Positions 42,233-50,671 are shown, numbered from the stretch's first letter. The stretch: DNA of 64,000 bases from Tepidisphaeraceae bacterium (GCA_035998445.1 DASYHQ010000041.1:124001-188000), one strand, 5' to 3'. The notes: generated by a model not told the origin, from the sequence alone. Made by a program: numbers and translations.

Positions 42233-43390
42233 TTACACCTTCGGCTGCTGCTGCGTAAGGCAGTGAATGGCACCCAAGCCCCAGATGAGTTCCGTGCAGT
42301 CGATGCCGATCACCTTATGCTTGGGCAGGTGGTCTTGCAGGATCGACAGGGCCTTCTTGTCGTTCTTCCTGTCGCGGAAGGTGGGCACCAGTAGCGCGCC
42401 GTTGATGAACAAAAAGTTGACGTACGTCGCCGGCAGGCGTTGGCCGTCGTGGACGACGGGCTTGGGCATCGGGATCTGGATGATCTCGAATGGCCGGCCA
42501 TCCTGGTCGCGCAACTTGTCGACCTGCTTGCGCACGGACTTCAGCACGCGGTGGTTGTCGTCTTTCGTGTCGGGCTCGACGCCCATGACGAGCTTCGTGG
42601 GGCTGAGGAAGCGGGCGAGGTCGTCGATGTGGCCGTCGGTGTCGTCCCCTTCGATGCCGCCGGTAAGCCAGGCCACGTGGGATTGGCCGTAGTAGTCTTT
42701 CAGGTACTGTTCGACTTGCTGCTTGGAGAGGTCGGGGTTGCGGTTCTTGTTGAGCAGGCAATCGGTGGTGGTGAGGACCGTGCCGGCCCCGTTGAAGTCG
42801 ACGGAGCCGCCTTCCATGATGACGAGGTTCGACGGCATCTCGTCTTTCGTACCACGGGCGGCCCGCCCGTGTTTTTCTGTGGAAGGAGAGGACACGGGCG
42901 AGCCGCCCGTGGTACGGGTGGGATAGAAGACCGGCAGGCCGAATTCCTTCGCGATCCGCGTCGGCACGGCATCGTCATCATCGTACGGCGGATACTTGCC
43001 GCCCCAGGCGTTGAAGCCCCAGTCGACGATCGCCACCTTCTTCTTCGCCCGGTTCACGACAAACGCCGGCCCGTGGTCGCGGCACCAGCTTTCGTTCGTC
43101 TTGATGGGATGGAAGAAGACGTTCTTCGTCGGGCAGCCGAACTCCTTCAGATCCCGGCGGACGATGTGCTCCCAGTTCTCGTTCGGCACGTTGATGCGCA
43201 CGGCCTGACGGCTCTGGATCTCGCACATGATGCGCGCCAGGTTCTCCGGGATCGTGTGGTACTTCCCAGGAAACGAAATCCCCTCCGGCCGCGGCCATGA
43301 AAACCATGTGGCGGATTGCGGCTCCCATTCGGCGGGGAAGGTGTAACCGAGGGCGGCGGGGGTTTGGTTGAGAACTTTGAGTTTTGCCAT
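42233..43390 (-). CDS. aguA: Agmatine deiminase, with a repeat-derived insertion
   Basis: Agmatine iminohydrolase (peptidylarginine-deiminase fold): agmatine to N-carbamoylputrescine and ammonia. Conserved parts are WPRPEG, SWCRDHGPAFVV, MEGGSVDFNGAGTVLTT, DTDGHIDDLARF and the C-terminal catalytic IHCLTQQ (Cys-377). Residues 159-181 (RTTGGSPV...RAARGT) do not fit the family and are encoded by a 69-bp palindromic element. They fall just before the conserved MEGGS segment, in a loop, and keep the frame, so the enzyme may still work. Length is 385 residues. Confidence 0.94.
   Translation of the reverse strand: MAKLKVLNQTPAALGYTFPAEWEPQSATWFSWPRPEGISFPGKYHTIPENLARIMCEIQSRQAVRINVPNENWEHIVRRDLKEFGCPTKNVFFHPIKTNESWCRDHGPAFVVNRAKKKVAIVDWGFNAWGGKYPPYDDDDAVPTRIAKEFGLPVFYPTRTTGGSPVSSPSTEKHGRAARGTKDEMPSNLVIMEGGSVDFNGAGTVLTTTDCLLNKNRNPDLSKQQVEQYLKDYYGQSHVAWLTGGIEGDDTDGHIDDLARFLSPTKLVMGVEPDTKDDNHRVLKSVRKQVDKLRDQDGRPFEIIQIPMPKPVVHDGQRLPATYVNFLFINGALLVPTFRDRKNDKKALSILQDHLPKHKVIGIDCTELIWGLGAIHCLTQQQPKV
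42848..42916. repeat. Family G palindromic element inside aguA
   Basis: CGTACCACGGGCGG-CCCGCCCGTG and the mirror CACGGGCGAGCCGCCCGTGG-TACG. Exactly 69 bp, or 23 codons, without a stop in the gene's frame. The same double-hairpin layout as the intergenic elements. Confidence 0.9.
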
Positions 43391-43402
43391 CGATCGTGAA
43401 AC

Positions 43403-43663
43403 CTATGCTCGCTTACGCTTGGCCGATGTTCGTCCGCCGAGTTCCAACTGCTCGATACGCTCGATATTCTGGTACGCGACCAGGTCGTATCCGTCGGCTC
43501 TTGGGCTTCCAAGGACGGGGTTACGCAGCACGAGAAGCGCGTTCTTCAACGTGTGAGCAGCCGTTGCCCCCAGCACGTCGAGCGTCTTGCCGCTGACGAG
43601 GTGCAACCGAAACGGCGTGAACGGCTCGCGTTGAAGTTCGTCTGTGAGCTCTGCTTCAGTCAT
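43403..43663 (-). CDS. Small conserved-type hypothetical protein
   Basis: An 86-residue soluble protein beginning MTEAELTDELQREPFTPFRLHLVSGKTLDV, with a strand-rich middle and a C-terminal IERIEQLEL followed by a basic tail. Short proteins with the opening FxPFRLHLxxGxxxxV are frequent in planctomycetes, function unknown (from memory). Coding is supported by the start near GGAGATCC and the fit between aguA and the next gene. No link to polyamine metabolism is visible. Confidence 0.65.
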   Translation of the reverse strand: MTEAELTDELQREPFTPFRLHLVSGKTLDVLGATAAHTLKNALLVLRNPVLGSPRADGYDLVAYQNIERIEQLELGGRTSAKRKRA

Positions 43664-43751
43664 GGATCTCCTTTACCCGCCAATATACCGCTTCGCGATT
43701 CCCTCGTACGCATCAATCCGCCGATCCCATCTGAACGGCCGGTGATGCTGC

Positions 43752-44042
43752 TTACTCGGTTTCCTCGCCCTTCGGCTGGACCACGAAGGCGTTTCCTTCA
43801 ACGCGTTTGCCTCGCCGGAGCAGGTCGCGATGTGGCCACAGTCCGATCAACGCGATGCAGCCAATCGAGGAGAATAGTGCAAACACTGCCGCTGCCTTTC
43901 GCCAAGCTTCCATGGCTGATGCCTGACGTTGAAACACGTCGGCCGCGAAAACCAGGCCCCAAAGCACCCAGCCGATAAGCCAGAAACAGCAGACCGCAAC
44001 AACGACCTTGTCGATGAACAGCAGTCGACGCTCGTGCATCAT
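43752..44042 (-). CDS. Small membrane protein coupled to aguB
   Basis: A 96-residue protein with two membrane helices (VVVAVCCFWLIGWVLWGLVFAA; AAVFALFSSIGCIALIGL) and a polar tail. It starts with the first of two ATGs at 44042, which overlap the aguB stop (ATGA), so translation is coupled. The family is unknown. Confidence 0.68.
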   Translation of the reverse strand: MMHERRLLFIDKVVVAVCCFWLIGWVLWGLVFAADVFQRQASAMEAWRKAAAVFALFSSIGCIALIGLWPHRDLLRRGKRVEGNAFVVQPKGEETE

Positions 44043-44986
44043 ACGGCCGAGTCCACGAACCGCTTCGTGATGTTCCCGTACGCATCGATCCGCCGATCGC
44101 GCAGGAAGGGCCAGTGCGTGCGGCTGAACTCGACGCGGTCCAGATCCAGCGGCTGAACGATCACCTCTTCTTGGTCCACTGACGCCTTCTGCACGATCTG
44201 CCCATCCGGGCCGCTGATGAACGATTGGCCCCAGAAGAGGATGCCGTCCTCGCTGGCGGGTTTGCCGTCGGCGTCGTGGACGTGTTCGAGGCCGATGCGG
44301 TTGGGCGAGCAGACGTAGCAGCCGTTGGCCACGCCGTGGCTGCGCTGGATCAGCTCCCAGCTTTCGTGCTGGGCGGTGCCGTACAACTCGCGCTCCTTCG
44401 GGTGCCAGCCGATGGCGGTGGGGTAGAACAGGATTTCGGCGCCTTGCAACGCGGTCAGGCGGGCGCCCTCGGGGTACCACTGGTCCCAGCAGATCAGCAC
44501 GCCGATCTTGCCGTAGGTGGTGTCCCAGGCGCGGAAGCCGGTGTCGCCGGGCGTGAAGTAGAACTTCTCGTAGTACAGCGGATCATCTGGAATGTGCATC
44601 TTGCGGTAGATGCCCTTGATGCTGCCGTCGGTCTCGATGACGACTGCCGTGTTGTGGTACAGGCCCGCGGCGCGCTTCTCGAACAGGCTGGCGATGATGA
44701 CGATCTTGTGCTTCTTCGCCAGCTTGCCGAACAGTTCCGTGCTGGGGCCGGGGATGGTCTCGGCCAGCTTGAAGAAGCGGTGGTCTTCCAGCTGGCAGAA
44801 GTACTTCGCGCGGAACAGCTCCTGCGTGCAGACGATCTGCGCGCCCTGCTGGGCCGCCTTCTCGATCAGGCGGGCCTGGTTCTTCAGGTTGGCGTTGACG
44901 TCCTCACCGACGGCCATCTGGGTGATGCCGACGTTGACGATGCGCTTGTTCTTGTCGCCGCGGGGGAGTGTTGGTTTCTTTGCCAT
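44039..44986 (-). CDS. aguB: N-carbamoylputrescine amidase
   Basis: Nitrilase-superfamily amidase releasing putrescine, CO2 and ammonia from N-carbamoylputrescine, the last step after SpeA and AguA. The catalytic triad is in place: Glu in CTQELFRAKYFCQ, Lys in YRKMHIPDDPLYYEKFYF, and Cys in GVLICWDQWYPEGARL. AuB-type markers such as HESWELIQRSHGVANGCYVC are also clear. The ATG at 44986 gives 315 residues; an upstream ATG in frame would add 19 unlikely residues. Confidence 0.95.
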   Translation of the reverse strand: MAKKPTLPRGDKNKRIVNVGITQMAVGEDVNANLKNQARLIEKAAQQGAQIVCTQELFRAKYFCQLEDHRFFKLAETIPGPSTELFGKLAKKHKIVIIASLFEKRAAGLYHNTAVVIETDGSIKGIYRKMHIPDDPLYYEKFYFTPGDTGFRAWDTTYGKIGVLICWDQWYPEGARLTALQGAEILFYPTAIGWHPKERELYGTAQHESWELIQRSHGVANGCYVCSPNRIGLEHVHDADGKPASEDGILFWGQSFISGPDGQIVQKASVDQEEVIVQPLDLDRVEFSRTHWPFLRDRRIDAYGNITKRFVDSAV

Positions 44987-45185
44987 AGCGTAATAATAGA
45001 CGAAATTCGTGGCGTGATGTTCGTCACAATCTCCTACCCGCACAAGTCCCGCCCTGACCCCGCACGCCCCACAGGCATGTCCTCATTTCCGCTTCCACCC
45101 GCCGACCCCGTCCGAGAAAATTAACGCATTTGCACTCGCCGCCCCGTTCGCGAGCCGCATCGCCTGCTTGTGCTTCCGCGTGCAC

Positions 45186-45395
45186 AAGGTTTCGCGCTCC
45201 GAAAACAAGGTTCCGTGCTCCGAACACAAGGTTTCGCGCTTCGAACAACAGGTTATGCGCTCCGACAAACAGGTGTCGCGCTTCGTGCACAAGGTTTCGC
45301 GCCTCGTGCACAAGGTTTTGGACTCCGTGCACAAGGTTTCGCGCTCCAAACACAAGGTTTCGCGCTTCGTGCACAAGGTTTCGCACCTCGTGCAC
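45186..45395. repeat. Tandem array of ten 21-bp units
   Basis: Ten perfect-length 21-bp units, consensus AAGGTTTCGCGCTYCGTGCAC, with AGGT at bases 2-5 in every copy and the last nine bases variable. One decayed unit flanks it on each side (45165, 45396). Because the period is seven codons, every frame that is open reads as a heptad repeat (VSRFVHK and the like). The array is the main content of the 530-base gap between aguB and the outer-membrane protein; nothing else is recognised there. Confidence 0.93.
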
Positions 45396-45520
45396 ATGTG
45401 CACGGCTGCCCTGCACCTGTTCGCGATGACGGGATACAGGTACGCAGGCCGTCACTTAGGAGCCGCGAGGCTTATCTTGCTCAATCTTCCATCCTCGCTG
45501 TCCCCCGCATGCCCGGCGGT

Positions 45521-46519
45521 TCAGTTCGGCCGCCAGACCAAGCCCACGCGGAAGTAGCCCGCGTCGGTTGGCTTGTAGACCGTGTCGGAGTCGCGGTTGT
45601 CGAAGCCGGTGCTGAACTCCTGCCCGTAGGCATAGCCCGCGGCGACGGTGATGCCGATCCACTTGTACTTGCTTGGGCTGATGATCAGGCCCGCCTCGGC
45701 GCGGCGCTGCTCGAACAGCAGGCGGTCGTTGCCGGGCAGCTCGTCGAGACGAAAGGCACGGCTGATGTTGCTGGCCGAGCCGTAGGCGATCACCTGGTCG
45801 GTCAAGTCGTATTCGATGCGACCGGCGAGCTCTCCAATCGACGCGGTCGCCTCCAACCGCAGCCGCTCGATCGGGCGCCAGCGCACCGTGCTGAACGGGA
45901 AGCCCAGCACGAGTTCTAGCTCGTCGTCGATCACCTTCGTGTACGCGATGGCGGGCAGCGGCACGTCGGGGTAGACGGTGCGGTTGCCGTCGTAGCTGAG
46001 CGCGACGAGGATCGAGTCCTTGTTGCCGAATTCCTTGCCGACGATGCCGGTCAGCTTTCCGTAATAACCACCGCGATGATCGCCCAACTCGCCACCCGAA
46101 TACCCGGCGCCAATGCTGCCGGCGACGTACCAGCCGTTCTCGTACTGGTAGATGGGGGTCGCGAAGCCGATCGAGAGGTCGGTAAGGGTTGCGGGCACTT
46201 CATCGTTGTCGGTGTCGACGTTCAGGCGGAACAGCTCGAACCCCAGCGCGGGGTTCACCGGGTACTTGTCGGTCAGCCGCATTCGGCCGGCGGCCTCGTA
46301 CTGGTTCAGGCGGAACGATTCATCGGTCCCCTTGATGTGCTCGCGGTTGAACCGCGTGGCCGTCAGCGTCAGCTCGAAATCCTTCGTCTCCGGAAAGGGC
46401 AAGAGCAACGGACCGGGATCGGTCTGGGCGCGAAGGGTGGAGGTGGTGACGATTGATGCAAGGCTGAGGGCAAGCGTCACAACATTCCGTTGCGCGCGAC
46501 GCGAGAAGCTGAAGATCAT
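45521..46519 (-). CDS. Outer-membrane beta-barrel protein
   Basis: About 332 residues. There is a signal peptide (LALSLASIVTTSTLRAQ), then alternating amphipathic strands to the end, many closing with aromatic residues, and a terminal strand YFRVGLVWRPN. Strands such as WYVAGSIGAGYSGG and KWIGITVAAGYAYG fit a small outer-membrane barrel of the DUF6268 kind (tentative). Role unknown. The ATG at 46519 is preferred because it puts the signal at the start; one at 46564 is in frame. Confidence 0.72.
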   Translation of the reverse strand: MIFSFSRRAQRNVVTLALSLASIVTTSTLRAQTDPGPLLLPFPETKDFELTLTATRFNREHIKGTDESFRLNQYEAAGRMRLTDKYPVNPALGFELFRLNVDTDNDEVPATLTDLSIGFATPIYQYENGWYVAGSIGAGYSGGELGDHRGGYYGKLTGIVGKEFGNKDSILVALSYDGNRTVYPDVPLPAIAYTKVIDDELELVLGFPFSTVRWRPIERLRLEATASIGELAGRIEYDLTDQVIAYGSASNISRAFRLDELPGNDRLLFEQRRAEAGLIISPSKYKWIGITVAAGYAYGQEFSTGFDNRDSDTVYKPTDAGYFRVGLVWRPN

Positions 46520-46605
46520 GGGGGCAGAGAGTGACGCGAGGCGGGCAATCGTGCAAGCGGACAAAACTTTCGGTACGTACGTAGCTTTGGCAACCTATGG
46601 GCGCA

Positions 46606-46684
46606 TCGTCATCCTGAGGTACGCCGAAGGATCTCCCCCCGTATTCGCATCGGAGAGGAAGAGAACCTTCGGAGTACCTCAGAG
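46606..46684. repeat. Family B inverted-repeat element, copy 1
   Basis: GTCATCCTGAGGTACGCC-GAAGGATCTCC and the mirror AACCTTCGGAGTACCTCAG, about 79 bp. It lies 32 bases before a family A element, the same neighbour pair as near 63600-63830. Confidence 0.8.
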
Positions 46685-46716
46685 GGCGTTAACGAACGCG
46701 GTCGCGGCTGCTCCGG

Positions 46717-46855
46717 CCGTGGCATGGGCGTCTCGCCCATGCGTGTCGTGAAGCCTGAAGACTCGATTTTGAGCCTGCGGCGGGGTCAGCGCAATCGCCA
46801 GCAAATGGCATTTCCCGTTCCAGTCCACAGGCATGGGCGAGACGCCCATGCCACG
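46717..46855. repeat. Family A inverted-repeat element, copy 2
   Basis: Arms as in copy 1, 139 bp. The word CCAGTCCACAGG before the right arm is the reverse complement of the word behind the left arm in other copies, so this copy is inverted. Together with family B it fills the gap before lutB; CTCAGGATGACG recurs at 46892-46903. Confidence 0.9.
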
Positions 46856-47042
46856 TGAAAGGCGGACGCGAGCGTGTTCGTTCGCACCGCCTCAGGATGA
46901 CGATGAGCACGTAGCGGGTGCGCAATGTGGATCGCGTCGATCACACTTGTCCGTCTTTCAAATATATGATCGACTTCAATCATAAAAGTTGATCGGTGTA
47001 TTCGTGGTGGTATACTCTCTCACCCGCTGGCGAAAAGGATGT

Positions 47043-48506
47043 ATGGCGACGCTTCCCACGCTGCAAAACGATCCCGCGACCAAGGCGTTCCTGCAGGAGG
47101 CTGCGGGCGCGAAGTTCGACTTCAACTCCGTCAGCGTGAAGGCCGCCGGTGACGAGAAGCTGCGCCTCGCCAGTGGCGGGGCGGTCACGCGCCAGGATGC
47201 GGGCAGGCGGCTCGGCATGCTTGCGCTCCCCGACCCTGACGGTATCCGCCAGCTCGCCGGTGACATCAAGCAGCACACGCTGGACTACCTCGACTACTAC
47301 CTCGAGCAGCTGGCCACCAACGTCGAAAAGAACGGCGGGCACGTTCACTTCGCTGCCAACGGCGACGAGGCAAAACGCATCATCCTCGACATCGCCACCA
47401 AGGCGAACGTCACCCGCTGTATTAAGAGCAAGTCGATGGTGAGCGAAGAGATCGACCTCGCCCACGCGCTCGAACTTGCGGGCTTGGACGTCGTCGAAAC
47501 CGACCTCGGCGAGTTCATCGTGCAGATCGGGCACGACAAGCCGAGCCACCTCGTGCAGCCGATCGTGCACAAGGATCGCCAGAGCATCGCGCGGCTGTTC
47601 GCCGACTACTTCAACACGCCGTACAACGACGACCCGCAGGCGCTCTGCCAGCAGGCCCGGCTGTACCTGCGCGATAAGTTTCGCGTCTCCGACTTCGGCA
47701 TGACCGGCGGCAACTTCCTCGTCGCCGAGACCGGACACGTGGTGGGCGTGGAGAACGAGGGCAACCAACGGCAGAGCATCACCTCGCCCCGCGTGATGGT
47801 GGCGCTGGTGGGCATCGAAAAGGTCATCCCCCGGCTGACCGACCTGGCCGTCATGCTGAAGCTGTTGGCACGCAGTGCGACCGGGCAGCCGATCACGATC
47901 TACACCAACATCTACGGCGGACCCAAGGACGCCGGTGAAAAGGACGGCCCCGAAGAGTTCCACCTCGTGCTGATGGACAACGGGCGCACGGAGATCCTCG
48001 CCAGCGAAGAATATCGCGAGACGCTGCGCTGCATCCGCTGCGGCGCCTGCCTGAACGCCTGCCCGATCTACCGCAGCATTGGTGGGCACGCGTACGGCAG
48101 CGTCTACCCTGGGCCGATCGGGGCGCTCATTACGCCGCTCATGCAGGGGCTGAGCGAGTTCAAGGACTTGCCGCAGGCCAGCAGTTTGTGCGGGGCGTGT
48201 TACGAAGCTTGCCCGGTGAAGATCAACATTCCCAAGCACTTGATCAACCTGCGGCGCGACATCACCACGCGCAAGATGAACGGCCGGATCGAACGCTTCG
48301 TCTACCGCGCCTGGGCCAAGAGCTTGAAGTCGCCGTTGCTGTACAAGATCAACACGACGCTGCAGAAATGGGTGCTGCGCGCCCAGGCCGACGACCATGG
48401 TGGATGGGTGACCAAACTCCCCAACCCCGCCAGCGGCTGGACCAACATTCGCGACATGCCCCAACCGGCGGCGCGGACATTCCATGAAATGTGGAAGGAC
48501 AGATAG
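47043..48506 (+). CDS. lutB: LutB-type iron-sulfur protein (lactate oxidation)
   Basis: Ferredoxin-like subunit of the LutABC L-lactate oxidising complex. An N-terminal LUD domain (about 60-290, with KSKSMVSEEIDLAHALE and VVETDLGEFIVQIG) is followed by two [4Fe-4S] motifs, CIRCGACLNACPIY and CGACYEACPV, and a LutB C-terminal region. Length is 487 residues from the ATG at 47043. lutC follows, but lutA is not adjacent. Confidence 0.93.
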   Translation: MATLPTLQNDPATKAFLQEAAGAKFDFNSVSVKAAGDEKLRLASGGAVTRQDAGRRLGMLALPDPDGIRQLAGDIKQHTLDYLDYYLEQLATNVEKNGGHVHFAANGDEAKRIILDIATKANVTRCIKSKSMVSEEIDLAHALELAGLDVVETDLGEFIVQIGHDKPSHLVQPIVHKDRQSIARLFADYFNTPYNDDPQALCQQARLYLRDKFRVSDFGMTGGNFLVAETGHVVGVENEGNQRQSITSPRVMVALVGIEKVIPRLTDLAVMLKLLARSATGQPITIYTNIYGGPKDAGEKDGPEEFHLVLMDNGRTEILASEEYRETLRCIRCGACLNACPIYRSIGGHAYGSVYPGPIGALITPLMQGLSEFKDLPQASSLCGACYEACPVKINIPKHLINLRRDITTRKMNGRIERFVYRAWAKSLKSPLLYKINTTLQKWVLRAQADDHGGWVTKLPNPASGWTNIRDMPQPAARTFHEMWKDR

Positions 48507-48517
48507 CAGTGCCTCCG

Positions 48518-48637
48518 GTCCCTCTCCCGGTACTCCGGGAGAGGCTAGGTGAGGGTGCCTTCGTTCTTACTGGAGTCGTCAGCAGTTCGAAATCACCCTC
48601 ACCTAGCCTCTCCCATGAGTACATGGGAGAGGGACCG
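48518..48637. repeat. Family D double-hairpin element, full copy
   Basis: GGTCCCTCTCCCGG-TACT-CCGGGAGAGGC...AGGTGAGGGTG and the mirror CACCCTCACCT...GGGAGAGGGACC, 120 bp. Each arm folds by itself and both arms pair together. It sits between lutB and lutC, inside an operon. Confidence 0.9.
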
Positions 48638-48665
48638 GATCGACCACCCACAAACGAGATCGAGC

Positions 48666-49325
48666 ATGAACGACGCCTCCGGAGTCCTCGACAAAGTCCG
48701 CCGCAGCCTGGGCCGTGAAGCGCCGCTGACGAAGCTGCCGGTGCCACCACCGGAGTTGCCTGAGCCGCTGGTGCGTCTGGTTCATACCGACTTTGGCCTG
48801 CCGGAGCTGTTCGCCAAGCGGGCGGCCGAGCTGAAGATGTTGGTCGAGTCGTGTTACGTCGAAGAGTTGGCGCCGAAGATGGCCGAGTTTCTGAAGGCGA
48901 ACGGGTGCCAGAAGATCGGCATGAGCGTATCAAAACTGCTGACCGCCATCGGCCTGCCGCAGGCGCTGCGGGATGCGGGGCTGGACGTGAAGACGTGGGA
49001 CGAACTGACGCTTGACTCTGCGTACGAGCTGGACGCCGCCGTCACGGATGTCACCTACGCCGTCGCGGAGACGGGCTCATTGGTCATCCGCACGAACGCC
49101 AACCATGGCCGCAGTTTGTCGCTGGTGCCGAAGTTCCACATCGCGGTGCTGGAACCGAAGAATTTCGTGCCCGATTTGCTCGATCTGATGGAAAAGATGA
49201 CGGTCGACGGCGTCGGTTCGCACGTCACCCTCATCAGCGGCCCCAGCAAGACCGCCGACATCGAGATGAACGTTGTCACCGGTGTGCATGGGCCAAACGT
49301 CGTAAAGGCGTTTCTGCTGTCTTGA
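48666..49325 (+). CDS. lutC: LutC-type LUD-domain protein (lactate oxidation)
   Basis: Third subunit of the Lut complex, 219 residues. The C-terminal LUD domain has VTDVTYAVAETGSLVIRTNANHGRSLSLVP and LISGPSKTADIEMNVVTGVHGP, the family signature. The N-terminal part is helical. The ATG at 48666 excludes 39 residues that would be read out of the family D repeat. It is separated from lutB by that repeat but is surely in the same transcript. Confidence 0.92.
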   Translation: MNDASGVLDKVRRSLGREAPLTKLPVPPPELPEPLVRLVHTDFGLPELFAKRAAELKMLVESCYVEELAPKMAEFLKANGCQKIGMSVSKLLTAIGLPQALRDAGLDVKTWDELTLDSAYELDAAVTDVTYAVAETGSLVIRTNANHGRSLSLVPKFHIAVLEPKNFVPDLLDLMEKMTVDGVGSHVTLISGPSKTADIEMNVVTGVHGPNVVKAFLLS

Positions 49326-49408
49326 CGTGCCGTTCGAGCGGTCAGCTGTCATCCCGATCGGAGCCTAAAGACTAGCGGACAGAACCCATCGCGTGACCAT
49401 GCGCGCGT

Positions 49409-49511
49409 GTCATTCCGAAGGGAGCCTAAGGCAACCTGACGGATCTCGGATGACGAGCGATTCACGCCACTGGGAGATCCCTCAGGTCGCCAAGGCTCCC
49501 ATCGGGATGAC
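49409..49511. repeat. Family F inverted-repeat element, copy 2
   Basis: GTCATTCCGAAGGGAGCC...GACGGATCTC and the mirror GAGATCCCTCAGG...CCCATCGGGATGAC, 103 bp. A half arm (GTCATCCCGATCGGAGCC) lies at about 49348. It separates lutC from the convergent queD. Confidence 0.85.
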
Positions 49512-49525
49512 AACTGAAGTCTTAA

Positions 49526-49888
49526 TTAAGTTCCCCGATATTCGCACGAACTCGTGCACGTTTCGTGGACCACGATGCTCGCCAGCAACGGCAGGGCGGG
49601 CTTGAGCTGCCGCCACAGCCATCGCGACAGCATTTCCGCGGTGGGGTTTTCCAAGCCTTCGATGTCGTTCAGGTAAAAATGGTCCAGCTGCGCCACGATC
49701 GGCGCCGCGGCCGCCTTGATGTCGCCGTAGTCGATGAGGAAGCCCTTGGCTTCGTCGACGTCACCTTCCACGATGACGTCGAAGCGAAACGAATGGCCGT
49801 GCAATCGCCGGCACTTGTGACCCTGCGGGAAGGTCGGCAGGTAGTGGGCGGCCTCGAAGCGGAAGGTTTTGGACAGTCGGACGATCAT
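49526..49888 (-). CDS. queD: 6-carboxytetrahydropterin synthase
   Basis: Second enzyme of queuosine precursor synthesis: dihydroneopterin triphosphate to 6-carboxytetrahydropterin. The zinc histidines are in FEAAHYL and CRRLHGHSF, the catalytic Cys-24 region is kept, and NPTAEMLSRWLW and VHETCTSSCEY complete the family. Length is 120 residues from the ATG at 49888; an upstream start lacks support. queE lies 800 bases away on the same strand with tag between on the other, so the queuosine genes are near but not in one operon. Confidence 0.95.
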   Translation of the reverse strand: MIVRLSKTFRFEAAHYLPTFPQGHKCRRLHGHSFRFDVIVEGDVDEAKGFLIDYGDIKAAAAPIVAQLDHFYLNDIEGLENPTAEMLSRWLWRQLKPALPLLASIVVHETCTSSCEYRGT

Positions 49889-49941
49889 GCGAACGGGCCA
49901 TTGTATGGCAGGACGCGACGCGTGGAAATACACTCGCCAAC

Positions 49942-50511
49942 ATGACTACGGCTGAGCTTCCTCGCTGTTCCTGGGCCAAGGGCGACCTGATGATCGAATA
50001 CCACGACATCGAGTGGGGCGTGCCGGTGCATGACGACCGAACGTGGTTCGAGTTTCTGACGCTCGAGGGCGCGCAGGCGGGGCTAAGCTGGGAAACGGTC
50101 CTGAAGAAGCGCGACCGCTACCGCCAGTTGTTCGCCGAGTTCGATCCGGCCAAGGTCGCGAAGTTCACCGAAGAGAAGGTCGAAAAGCTGCTGACTGATC
50201 CCGGCATCATCCGTAACCGCCTGAAGGTCGCCGGCACGGTGAAGAACGCCAAGGCGTTCCTCGCGGTGCAGAAGGAATTCGGCAGCTTCGACGCCTACAT
50301 CTGGCGATTCGTCAACGGCCGCCCGCTTTGTCCCCAGCCGCAGACGATGAAAGACGTGCCGGCGACATCGCCGGAGTCTGACGCGATGAGCAAGGACCTG
50401 AAAAAGCGCGGCTTCACGTTCGTCGGCAGCACGATCTGCTACGCGATGATGCAGGCCACCGGCATGGTGAACGACCACCTGGTAACGTGCCACCGGCATG
50501 GGCAGATGTAG
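49942..50511 (+). CDS. tag: DNA-3-methyladenine glycosylase I
   Basis: Base-excision enzyme removing 3-methyladenine. The zinc site (CSW near the N-terminus with the C-terminal HLVTCHRH) and the fold motifs YHDIEWGVPVHDD, LEGAQAGLSWETVLKKRDRYR, and GFTFVGSTICYAMMQATGMVNDH are all present. Length is 189 residues. It is divergent from queD with a spacer of 53 bases. Confidence 0.96.
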   Translation: MTTAELPRCSWAKGDLMIEYHDIEWGVPVHDDRTWFEFLTLEGAQAGLSWETVLKKRDRYRQLFAEFDPAKVAKFTEEKVEKLLTDPGIIRNRLKVAGTVKNAKAFLAVQKEFGSFDAYIWRFVNGRPLCPQPQTMKDVPATSPESDAMSKDLKKRGFTFVGSTICYAMMQATGMVNDHLVTCHRHGQM

Positions 50512-50524
50512 CGGGATGGCTGTT

Positions 50525-50567
50525 CAATCCCTCTCCCACATGCGCCGGGAGAGGCTAGGTGAGGGTG
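50525..50567. repeat. Family D hairpin, single arm
   Basis: CCCTCTCCCACATGCGCCGG-GAGAGGCTAGGTGAGGG, one arm of the double-hairpin element at 48518. Confidence 0.8.
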
Positions 50568-50585
50568 ATTCGCACCGCGGAGTTT

Positions 50586-50671
50586 GCCCACGAAGGCGCA
50601 CGAAGCGACACGAATGCGAGCAGGCGAAGACTGTTCCTCTTATTCGTGCGTTTTCGTGCCCATTCGTGGGC
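50586..50671. repeat. Family I inverted-repeat element, copy 2
   Basis: GCCCACGAAGGCGCACGAA and the mirror TTCGTGCCCATTCGTGGGC around a centre ending in TTCCTCTT, like the TTCTCTT end in copy 1. It lies between the convergent tag and queE. Confidence 0.85.

Noticed and set aside
45168-45557. Open frame giving a heptad-repeat protein (VSRFVHK-like) across the 21-bp array
   Set aside because: A 21-bp period keeps several frames open on both strands, each with a different heptad. No ribosome binding site or conserved domain supports any of them.
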